Assembly (NCBI GenBank): GCA_007571225.1
Contig: RKRU01000012.1
Span: forward strand, 1-6,929
DNA from: Nitrosopumilaceae archaeon
GTDB taxonomy: Archaea > Thermoproteota > Nitrososphaeria > Nitrososphaerales > Nitrosopumilaceae
Direction: 5' to 3'
Length of the DNA: 6,929 bases
Shown: positions 1 through 4,494 of the stretch, piece by piece
How the letters are laid out: each line of letters begins with the position of its first letter
Position numbering within the stretch: position 1 is the first letter of the stretch
Program-made: the position numbers and the translations under genes
Notes under the pieces: generated by a model
What the model was told of the DNA's origin: nothing
The model's database searches: none
The model's input: only the letters and a program-made list of their open reading frames with translations

Positions 1-2
1 AG

Positions 3-533
3 AGTGCGCAGAGAGATTTTTCAAACACCAACTCGGTTGTTACCCTACTGGATTATGGCAATCTGGAATTCCTGTTTACGGCTGACGCCACAAAAAGGAC
101 CGAGAATTGGCTGCTGCAAAACTATAGTGGTGCTGAACTGGATGTGGATATAATGAACTCTCCCCACCATGGCTCCGCCGGCAGTAGCACGGCCGAGTTT
201 ATCAGCGCAACTAGTCCTAAACTGGTGATCCATTCTGCAAACACTAACAATCAGTACGACCATCCACACTCAGAGACATTACAACGGTACACGGAGTTTG
301 GTGTTTCGCAGGCGCAGACCAATTCTGGAAATGTTGTGGTTCAGACTGACGGTACTGGGTGTTCTCTCATAATCGGGACCAGCACAGAAGTACCGTGTTT
401 TGACGGGATCGGTATGGTTTCGGATCTTGTGGCTCCCGCTCCGATACCAACACCTGAACCAACACCTGAACCAACACCTGAACCAACACCTGAACCAGAA
501 CCAAAAAAACAATCCACATCATCGTGTCGTTGA
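3..533 (+). CDS. ComEC/Rec2-type metallo-beta-lactamase-fold hydrolase, secreted, 5'-truncated
   Basis: The gene is cut by the left window edge; the frame is open from base 3 and ends with TGA at 531-533, leaving 176 codons of its C-terminal part. The visible order matches the C-terminal half of the ComEC/Rec2-like hydrolase domain: NTNSVV plus a LLDYG strand (bases 27-59), FLFTAD with the metal-site Asp at 84-86 (usual family form LTGD), then NSPHHGS (156-176), then SANTNNQYDHPH, equivalent to the family's NxYGHPH segment. The upstream HxHxDH motif is outside the window. Such domains hydrolyse phosphoester or nucleic-acid substrates, but the substrate here cannot be told. In archaea the free-standing form is usually exported. 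After the domain come about 35 residues and a Pro/Thr/Glu tail of four PTPE units, typical of an extracellular stalk. The annotated end, KKQSTSSCR, is polar and follows a 7-A run where a -1 shift would open a hydrophobic segment. The family call is firm; location and exact role are inferred. Confidence 0.85.
   Translation, partial: SAQRDFSNTNSVVTLLDYGNLEFLFTADATKRTENWLLQNYSGAELDVDIMNSPHHGSAGSSTAEFISATSPKLVIHSANTNNQYDHPHSETLQRYTEFGVSQAQTNSGNVVVQTDGTGCSLIIGTSTEVPCFDGIGMVSDLVAPAPIPTPEPTPEPTPEPTPEPEPKKQSTSSCR
447..494 (+). repeat. 12-bp tandem repeat encoding PTPE units
   Basis: Four perfect head-to-tail copies of CCAACACCTGAA lie at 447-458, 459-470, 471-482 and 483-494, followed by a degenerate CCAGAACC. 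They are in frame (12 = 4 codons) and encode PTPEPTPE-type sequence in the tail of the ComEC-like hydrolase. Perfect identity at DNA level suggests recent slippage expansion, so copy number may vary between strains. Such Pro/Glu tails usually act as extended spacers between an exported domain and the envelope; that role is inferred. Confidence 0.93.
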
Positions 534-718
534 TTGTCGTTTTGCTTATATCAGGACAGACCAATACTAGATATGCCAGTGGAGAGAGGGGAAGAGGACG
601 ATCGGAGCACAGTAGAAATCCCGTTTTAGATAGTCTCTATATGCAGTCAGGGTATCCGACTTGGATTCCCAAATCCCGGACGACCTTATGCAACAGACTC
701 ATGCAGACACCACTTTAA
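503..718 (+). other. -1 frame extension of the ComEC-like gene (possible C-terminal membrane anchor)
   Basis: From the A run at 503-509 the -1 frame stays open to TAA at 716-718. It starts KTIHIIVSLIVVLLISGQ, about 15 hydrophobic residues directly after the Pro-rich stalk, followed by an Arg-rich stretch (RYASGERGRGR). That order (outside domain, stalk, short membrane span, basic tail) is what a C-terminal anchor would look like. The phase is A AAA AAA C in the zero frame, the arrangement of a -1 slippery heptamer, and one extra A would fuse the frames. The rest of the tail (about 40 residues) looks like random sequence, which argues against the whole extension being functional. It could be an assembly error in a homopolymer, a strain mutation, slippage, or coincidence. 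Confidence 0.3.
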
Positions 719-721
719 ATA
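713..721 (+). promoter_or_regulatory. TATA box of purA
   Basis: CTTTAAATA is centred about 26 bp upstream of the TTG at 744, the spacing between an archaeal TATA box and its transcription start. This implies a leaderless purA transcript starting at or next to the TTG. It overlaps the stop codon of the -1 frame extension of the preceding gene. Confidence 0.6.
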
Positions 722-743
722 AGAAGATGCGCATCTATAGTCG

Positions 744-1745
744 TTGACAACTACAGTTGTGGTGGGTGGATTCTTTGGTGATGAGGGAAAGGGAAAGATA
801 ATCTCATACCTTGCCTCACATGACTCCCCAAAGATCGTGGCAAGGGGGGGAGCAGGACCCAATGCGGGCCACACCATCAAGGATGGGGACCGCACATACA
901 AGGTCCGCATGCTTCCAAGCGGCTTTCTTAACAAGGACGCGAGGGTAATGATAGGACCTGGTGTTGTAGTGGACCCGGATGTCTTGATTAGTGAGATACA
1001 AAATTATGATGTGGGGGGGCGCGCCCTTGTGGATGCCAACTGCGGCATCATAGATGCGTCACACCGCGACCGTGACTCTGGCGGTATGCTAAAAGAGAAG
1101 ATAGGCAGCACGGGCTCTGGTACTGGACCTGCCAACTCTGATCGCGCAATGCGCACACTAAGGCTTGCGCGCGACATACCAGAACTCTCCGAGATGATAA
1201 CAGATGTCTCACAGGAGATCAACTCTGCAATTGCAACAGGCGAGAACGTGCTGATCGAGGGGACCCAGGGTACGTTTCTGTCGTTGTGGCACGGGACATA
1301 CCCGTACGTTACGTCCAAGGACGTGACTGCGTCGGGCATATGTGCCGACGTGGGGCTTGGACCGACAAAGGTGGATGAGGTTATGGTGGTCTTCAAGTCT
1401 TATGTTACGCGGGTGGGTACGGGGCCGTTGAACAACGTACTTTCAGTAGAGGAGATGCAGAGGCGTGGATGGACCGAATTTGGAACCGTTACTGGCCGTC
1501 CTAGACGCGCGGCAGATTTTGACATGAGCTTGGCTGCACGTGCCGCAATGCTCAACGGCGCCACACAGGCCGCGGTCACAAAGATGGACGTACGGTTTCC
1601 AAGGTGCGCCCACAAGACCGAGTTTGGGGATATGCCAGATGATGCAAAAAAATTCATACTGGATATAGAGGACGCACTAGGCATACCGGTAAGCATCATA
1701 GGAACGGGGCCGTACGTTGATGACATAATAGACAGGCGGACCTGA
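744..1745 (+). CDS. purA: Adenylosuccinate synthetase
   Basis: This enzyme joins IMP and aspartate using GTP to give adenylosuccinate, the first step of the AMP branch of purine synthesis, in the cytoplasm (EC 6.3.4.4). The 333-residue protein carries the family landmarks: GDEGKGK at 12-18 with catalytic Asp13, GPNAGHT at 38-44 with His43, GSTGSGTGP at 121-129 (IMP loop), EGTQGT at 172-177 followed by HGTYPYVTS at 183-191, TRVGTGPL at 222-229, TGRPRR at 250-255, TKMDV at 279-283 and a terminal GTGP at 320-323. It is about 90 residues shorter than bacterial PurA (about 430) and matches the compact archaeal form, so it is not truncated. The TTG start is chosen because an in-frame TAG lies two codons upstream (738-740), the product begins right at the first beta strand, and a TATA box sits 26 bp upstream. 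A GTG at 759 would cut into that strand. It ends in TGA at 1743-1745. Confidence 0.96.
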   Translation: MTTTVVVGGFFGDEGKGKIISYLASHDSPKIVARGGAGPNAGHTIKDGDRTYKVRMLPSGFLNKDARVMIGPGVVVDPDVLISEIQNYDVGGRALVDANCGIIDASHRDRDSGGMLKEKIGSTGSGTGPANSDRAMRTLRLARDIPELSEMITDVSQEINSAIATGENVLIEGTQGTFLSLWHGTYPYVTSKDVTASGICADVGLGPTKVDEVMVVFKSYVTRVGTGPLNNVLSVEEMQRRGWTEFGTVTGRPRRAADFDMSLAARAAMLNGATQAAVTKMDVRFPRCAHKTEFGDMPDDAKKFILDIEDALGIPVSIIGTGPYVDDIIDRRT

Positions 1746-1755
1746 CTGCAGTCAG
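1742..1755 (+). repeat. 14-bp perfect palindrome at the purA stop
   Basis: CTGACTGCAGTCAG overlaps the purA TGA (1743-1745). In RNA it can fold as a 5-bp stem with a TGCA loop. It precedes the T-rich hairpin at 1782-1817 and may be part of the 3' end, but there is no direct sign of function. Confidence 0.5.
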
Positions 1756-1781
1756 AAGCCGTAGTATCTTCGATTGGTTTT

Positions 1782-1817
1782 GGTCTGTTTTTTGACATTA
1801 CAACCAAAAAACATACC
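1782..1817 (+). terminator. Hairpin with internal T run, probable purA terminator
   Basis: Bases 1782-1794 (GGTCTGTTTTTTG) pair with 1805-1817 (CAAAAAACATACC) in 12 of 13 positions around a 10-nt loop. The 5' arm holds six consecutive Ts inside a T-rich stretch (1775-1793). Archaeal RNA polymerase stops at oligo-T on the coding strand without needing a hairpin, so the T run 43-48 nt after the purA stop is a good 3' end. The pairing may help or may be coincidental. Confidence 0.45.
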
Positions 1818-1863
1818 ATCGTCAATGCAGATATTGTAATCCCGCCTAGAGCAGTGGCCGCCT

Positions 1864-2003
1864 GTATGACTTCGCCTGCCCTTATATGGATCTGACAACC
1901 ATGTTATATGCACTTAAACACGACTGAAAAATCCATGTTGTACTACTAAAGAGGTCTTTTTCCCAGTTATTTTTTGTGCTAGGCAGGGCAGATAAAGTCA
2001 TAC
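1864..2003. repeat. Split inverted repeat, 18-nt arms
   Basis: The left arm, GTATGACTTCGCCTGCCC (1864-1881), matches the reverse complement of 1986-2003 in 15 of 18 positions. One of the three differences is a G-U-compatible pair in RNA. The nine bases GTATGACTT and the five bases TGCCC are perfect. GGCC blocks next to both arms (1856-1859 and 2004-2007) could extend the pairing across a small bulge. The 104-nt interval contains the T runs at 1955-1959 and 1970-1975. This could be the closing stem of a structured RNA, the remains of a small mobile element, or chance. Confidence 0.4.
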
Positions 2004-2077
2004 GGCCGCCGGCCCTGACACATTGAAGCCGACTGCGGGCAGGTACTGCAGCCTGTGGATTTTGTCCTGTACAGCCA

Positions 2078-2103
2078 CACAGTGCATAACCACAGTGCAT
2101 AAC
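2078..2103 (+). repeat. 13-bp tandem direct repeat upstream of the pyrF promoter
   Basis: CACAGTGCATAAC occurs twice, perfectly, at 2078-2090 and 2091-2103, with a further CACA at 2104-2107. The pair ends about 14 bp before the pyrF TATA box (2118-2125). Tandem sites just upstream of the TATA/BRE region are a usual place for archaeal activator binding, so this is a candidate operator; no regulator is known to me for this motif. Confidence 0.6.
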
Positions 2104-2117
2104 CACATAGTCGCGAA

Positions 2118-2125
2118 CTTTATAC
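2118..2125 (+). promoter_or_regulatory. TATA box of pyrF
   Basis: CTTTATAC is centred about 28 bp upstream of the pyrF ATG at 2150. The spacing implies a leaderless or nearly leaderless transcript, like that of purA. An ATG at 2145 is out of frame and is not the start. Confidence 0.55.
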
Positions 2126-2149
2126 TAGTTAATTACAACCGACAATGAG

Positions 2150-2905
2150 ATGAGTTCGTTTAGAACCAGACTTGCAGAGGCATCTAGATGCAGATCCTCA
2201 CAACTGATACTTGCATGCGACTATGATCTTAAACAATATGATGTGGCCGATATACTTGAGACCATAAATGCAGTCTCCCCATACATATGTGCAGTAAAGC
2301 TGAACTTTCACCTGCTGCTGCCGCTTGGCTCCGAAGAGTTATCATCCATAACTAAAACTGCACACGACAACGGACTGCAGACAGTTGCCGACATCAAGCT
2401 CAACGACATAGGCAACACCAACCGTATGACCGCAGACAATCTGTGGAACGAGGGGTTCGATGCGGTCATCGTGAATCCCATGATGGGCCTTGACGGCCTG
2501 AAAATACTGTCCGAGTACGCGCACTCTAAAGGCAAGGGCGTGATAATGTTGTGTCATATGAGCGCGCCAGAGGCCCTGCAGGCATACGAGTTGGAGATTG
2601 TAACACCTGCAGGTGCAAAGAAGTGTTTATACCAATTATTCCTAGATTGGGCGCTGGACTCTGGAGTTGACAGTATCGTGGTGGGCGCCACGTTTCCAGA
2701 CATAATAGGTGAGTGCGCTGAGTACATGAGGCGCGATATACACCAGCCAAGGCCGTACATCATGTCCCCCGGTGTAGGTGCGCAGGGTGGGGATGCGGCA
2801 GCGGCCCTGTCTGCCGGCTCGGATTATCTGATCGTGGGTAGGACCATACTATATGCAGACGATCCCGCAGCAGCGGCCCTGCAACTGTGTAGGCCTGTAG
2901 GTTAA
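2150..2905 (+). CDS. pyrF: Orotidine 5'-phosphate decarboxylase
   Basis: This enzyme converts OMP to UMP, the last step of de novo UMP synthesis, in the cytoplasm (EC 4.1.1.23). The 251-residue protein shows the TIM-barrel active site in order: Asp24 in ILACDYD; Lys50 in AVKLNF; the hallmark tetrad segment DIKLNDIGNTN at 81-91 with Asp81, Lys83 and Asp86 (D-x-K-x-x-D); Ser138 in HMSAPEA, lying over the base; and the phosphate grip PGVGAQGGD at 207-215 with Gln212, then GRTILYADDP at 230-239 with Arg231. All key residues are present. The length is slightly above the roughly 220-230 aa of many archaeal members, because of an N-terminal stretch and a longer loop before VGAT (178-181). The ATG is chosen from TATA spacing and because the first conserved strand begins near residue 18. 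The gene stands alone, transcribed from its own promoter, and faces the Nudix gene tail to tail. Confidence 0.94.
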   Translation: MSSFRTRLAEASRCRSSQLILACDYDLKQYDVADILETINAVSPYICAVKLNFHLLLPLGSEELSSITKTAHDNGLQTVADIKLNDIGNTNRMTADNLWNEGFDAVIVNPMMGLDGLKILSEYAHSKGKGVIMLCHMSAPEALQAYELEIVTPAGAKKCLYQLFLDWALDSGVDSIVVGATFPDIIGECAEYMRRDIHQPRPYIMSPGVGAQGGDAAAALSAGSDYLIVGRTILYADDPAAAALQLCRPVG

Positions 2906-2960
2906 AAAGACAAGGGGGACTGTCCGTGTTAGTTTGATGCAGGCGCAGGTGACTGTGGCT

Positions 2961-3035
2961 ACCATTTGGGTCTCCCATCTCGAATGACCGATTCTGGGCA
3001 AGAATCTGGCAGACTTTACGCCGAACCCAAACGGT
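2961..3035. other. Possible structured element between convergent genes
   Basis: Within the 145-bp spacer between pyrF and the Nudix gene, 2961-2971 (ACCATTTGGGT) pairs with 3025-3035 (ACCCAAACGGT) in 10 of 11 positions. Inside it, GATTCT (2990-2995) and AGAATC (3001-3006) form a 6-bp hairpin with loop GGGCA. The 75-nt span recalls a tRNA, but there is no T-loop or anticodon-arm pattern on either strand. It may act as a bidirectional 3' end, though it lacks a T run, or it may be chance. Confidence 0.3.
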
Positions 3036-3050
3036 TACTGGCAATATGTG

Positions 3051-3470
3051 TCAGTTTTGTATGTGGCGCCTTGCGCGCGCCAGCATACTTTTTGCAGCCG
3101 GATACGTGACCCTGCTTGCTGCATTCTCGTACCCCTCCCACGCATGCCTGCGATGCTCGTCGGACAGCACGACCCTCTTAGTTGCAGTCTTGCCTAAAAA
3201 GAAGACCACCTCTTTGTGTACTATGGTGTCGCCGTCCATATACCTGTACTTCATCCTCTCCCTGAAGCCGGGGACTATCTCCACATCTACAATTCCAGTC
3301 TCTTCTCTTACCTCCCTTAGTGCAGTCTGTAAATCAGTCTCCCTGCCCTCCTTTTTGCCCTTTGCAAACTCCCAATGCAGGGCCGGGTACTGTAGCAGCA
3401 AAAAGACGGGTTTTCTGCCTCTGAGCCTGTACAGTATGACCCCTGCCGATCTCTCCTCCCTTGCATTCAT
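3051..3470 (-). CDS. Nudix hydrolase, Ap4A-hydrolase-like
   Basis: This 139-residue protein contains a complete Nudix box (GX5EX7REUXEEXGU): Gly38, Glu44, then Arg52-Glu53-Val54-x-Glu56-Glu57-x-Gly59-Ile60. The Glu residues bind the Mg2+ that drives cleavage of a nucleoside diphosphate linked to X. The N-terminal RSAGVILYR strand and the HWEFAKGKKE lead into the box resemble archaeal and animal bis(5'-nucleosyl)-tetraphosphatases, which split Ap4A to ATP and AMP and clear stress-made dinucleotides; that substrate is inferred from similarity only. The ATG (3470-3468) overlaps the TGA of the upstream prenyltransferase gene in an ATGA, so the two are almost certainly co-transcribed and translationally coupled. 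Stop TGA is at 3053-3051. A functional link to the prenyltransferase, for instance hydrolysis of a diphosphate by-product, is possible but not shown by the sequence. Confidence 0.92.
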   Translation of the reverse strand: MNAREERSAGVILYRLRGRKPVFLLLQYPALHWEFAKGKKEGRETDLQTALREVREETGIVDVEIVPGFRERMKYRYMDGDTIVHKEVVFFLGKTATKRVVLSDEHRRHAWEGYENAASRVTYPAAKSMLARARRHIQN

Positions 3471-4261
3471 CTTCCTACCCTTCTGGTCCTTTTCTGGAAT
3501 ATACGTACCGCCCTCATAAGGTCAATCTTGCGAAACTCCGGCCAAAATATATCCATAAATATCAGCTCACTGTATGCGCTCTGCCACATCAGAAAGCCGC
3601 TCAGCCGCTTCTCCCCCGAGGTACGCAGTATCATGTCTGGCGACGATTGCGGCAGGTGTGACGTGTACAGGTTCGACTCGATCTCCTCTCTGTCTATGTC
3701 GTCTATGTCAAGTCTTCCGTCTGATATCTTCTTGGCAATCTTTCTTACAGCGTCTACCATCTCGTACTGGCCACCGTAGGCAAGAGCAATGTTCAGAAAG
3801 TGGTTGTCGTATCTGTCAGTTGCACCGTCAAGCCTAGCAAGTACGTCTTGGACCGACTCTGGGAGCATCTCGATCCGGCCTATCCCCTTTACCCTCATGC
3901 GGCTCCTGTGGATGCGCGGGTCTGCAAGCAACTTCTCTAGCCTCTGCCTGATGAGCTCGTATAGGTCTTCTAGCTCGCAGTCGTCCCTTGAGAGGTTCTC
4001 AGACGAGAGCACGTACAGTGTGATTATCCTGATTCCCAGCTCCTCGCACCAGTCAAGCAGGTTCTCCACTGCGTCGGCGCCCCTACCGTGTCCCGTACTT
4101 GGAACCGTCAGGTGTCGCCTTGCCCACCTCCGGTTGCCGTCAAGTATCAGGGCTATGTGGTTTGGTATGTCTCCGGTCTTTATCTCGCGCTCCAGCCTCC
4201 TGCTGTAGAACCTGTAGAGTCCAGACATGTGGAATACTGCATCTTTTATTCTAAACGTCAT
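3467..4261 (-). CDS. uppS: cis-Prenyl diphosphate synthase (undecaprenyl/polyprenyl type)
   Basis: This enzyme adds isopentenyl diphosphate units in cis to a prenyl diphosphate primer (in archaea typically geranylgeranyl diphosphate) to make the polyprenyl lipid that carries sugars for protein and envelope glycosylation; it acts at the inner face of the membrane. The 264-residue protein has all family motifs: HIALILDGNRRWA at 35-47 with catalytic Asp41, GHGRGADAV at 57-65, TLYVLSSENLSR at 81-92, ALAYGGQYE at 159-167, and RTSGEKRLSGF (213-223) followed by WQSAYSEL (226-233), with diphosphate-binding Arg213 and Arg219 and Mg-ligand Glu232. The ATG at 4261 gives a basic amphipathic N-terminus (FYSRRLEREI). 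The Met at residue 12 is an alternative. A TAG directly precedes this ATG, so it cannot start further upstream. It overlaps the Nudix gene by 4 nt. Product chain length cannot be read from sequence. Confidence 0.95.
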   Translation of the reverse strand: MTFRIKDAVFHMSGLYRFYSRRLEREIKTGDIPNHIALILDGNRRWARRHLTVPSTGHGRGADAVENLLDWCEELGIRIITLYVLSSENLSRDDCELEDLYELIRQRLEKLLADPRIHRSRMRVKGIGRIEMLPESVQDVLARLDGATDRYDNHFLNIALAYGGQYEMVDAVRKIAKKISDGRLDIDDIDREEIESNLYTSHLPQSSPDMILRTSGEKRLSGFLMWQSAYSELIFMDIFWPEFRKIDLMRAVRIFQKRTRRVGR

Positions 4262-4306
4262 CTAGTCTGCACCCTTGTATGTCATGTTGCGTGTGTTCGA
4301 TGGCAT
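4262..4306 (-). other. 14-codon ORF abutting the uppS start
   Basis: On the - strand an ATG at 4306-4304 opens a frame MPSNTRNMTYKGAD that ends in TAG at 4264-4262, immediately followed by the uppS ATG at 4261-4259 in the same frame. If the transcript starts at the TATAAT-like box near 4350, this ORF lies wholly in the leader. It could be a leader peptide coupled to uppS, or only an accidental open frame; at this length nothing separates the two. Confidence 0.25.
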
Positions 4307-4344
4307 GGCTGCATACTTGTGGCGGCCTGCAAGTCGGGAGTCAT

Positions 4345-4355
4345 GTATTATAGAA
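4345..4355 (-). promoter_or_regulatory. Candidate TATA box for the uppS-Nudix operon
   Basis: Read on the - strand, TTCTATAATAC is the best TATA-like box in the 233-bp gap between the beta-propeller gene and uppS. Start about 26 nt on would leave a leader of roughly 60 nt before the uppS ATG, unlike purA and pyrF. A second AT-rich site (CAGTTATAACG, 4375-4365) lies further upstream. No TATA-like box sits at the leaderless distance from the ATG. Confidence 0.35.
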
Positions 4356-4494
4356 TGTCATGATCGTTATAACTGCCTTGTTTTGAATGGCGCGGCGATT
4401 TTGTGTCCTGCAAATCATGTGTGCATGGCCATTCGGATTCTCTTATGTCAATTACATAATGTACATATACACCAATTCCGGGGGTGGATGCAGT

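Larger units (their letters stand above)
1746..2149. other. 404-bp purA-pyrF intergenic region, no convincing gene
   Basis: No open frame here looks like protein. A 74-codon frame on the - strand (1882-2106) has Cys- and Arg-rich, low-complexity composition and no family resemblance. I see no tRNA. The region holds, in order, the 14-bp palindrome tail, the T-rich hairpin (1782-1817), a TATA-like CTTATATGG near 1881-1889, T runs at 1955-1959 and 1970-1975, a split inverted repeat (1864-1881 with 1986-2003), a GC-rich patch (2003-2040), a 13-bp tandem repeat (2078-2103) and the pyrF TATA box. The TATA-like box followed some 45-65 nt past a plausible start by T runs would suit a small RNA, but that is speculation. 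Confidence 0.5.

Noticed and set aside
447..494. CRISPR-like array
   Set aside because: The repeats abut without spacers, are 12 bp long and are in frame within a coding region.
534..743. Independent small gene starting at ATG 524
   Set aside because: Its frame is the -1 continuation of the ComEC-like gene, and the ATG lies inside that gene's last codons. It has no promoter of its own that I can see; it is better treated as a possible frameshift extension.
1004..1396. 130-codon - strand open frame
   Set aside because: It is fully inside purA on the opposite strand, is Ser/Pro-rich, and has no recognisable motif.
1400..1825. 141-codon - strand open frame
   Set aside because: It is antisense to the 3' half of purA and ends in its terminator region, with no promoter or family resemblance.
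1882..2106. 74-codon - strand open frame in the purA-pyrF spacer
   Set aside because: It would begin in the 13-bp tandem repeats, has Cys/Arg-rich mixed composition and no fitting promoter; I treat it as chance in non-coding DNA.
2961..3035. tRNA gene
   Set aside because: The length and outer stem are suggestive, but there is no T-loop consensus, no D-arm and no anticodon stem on either strand.
3046..3519. 157-codon + strand open frame
   Set aside because: It lies antisense to the Nudix gene and the uppS end, both of which have full family motifs. Its Ser/Leu-rich sequence looks like a reverse-strand shadow with no domain.
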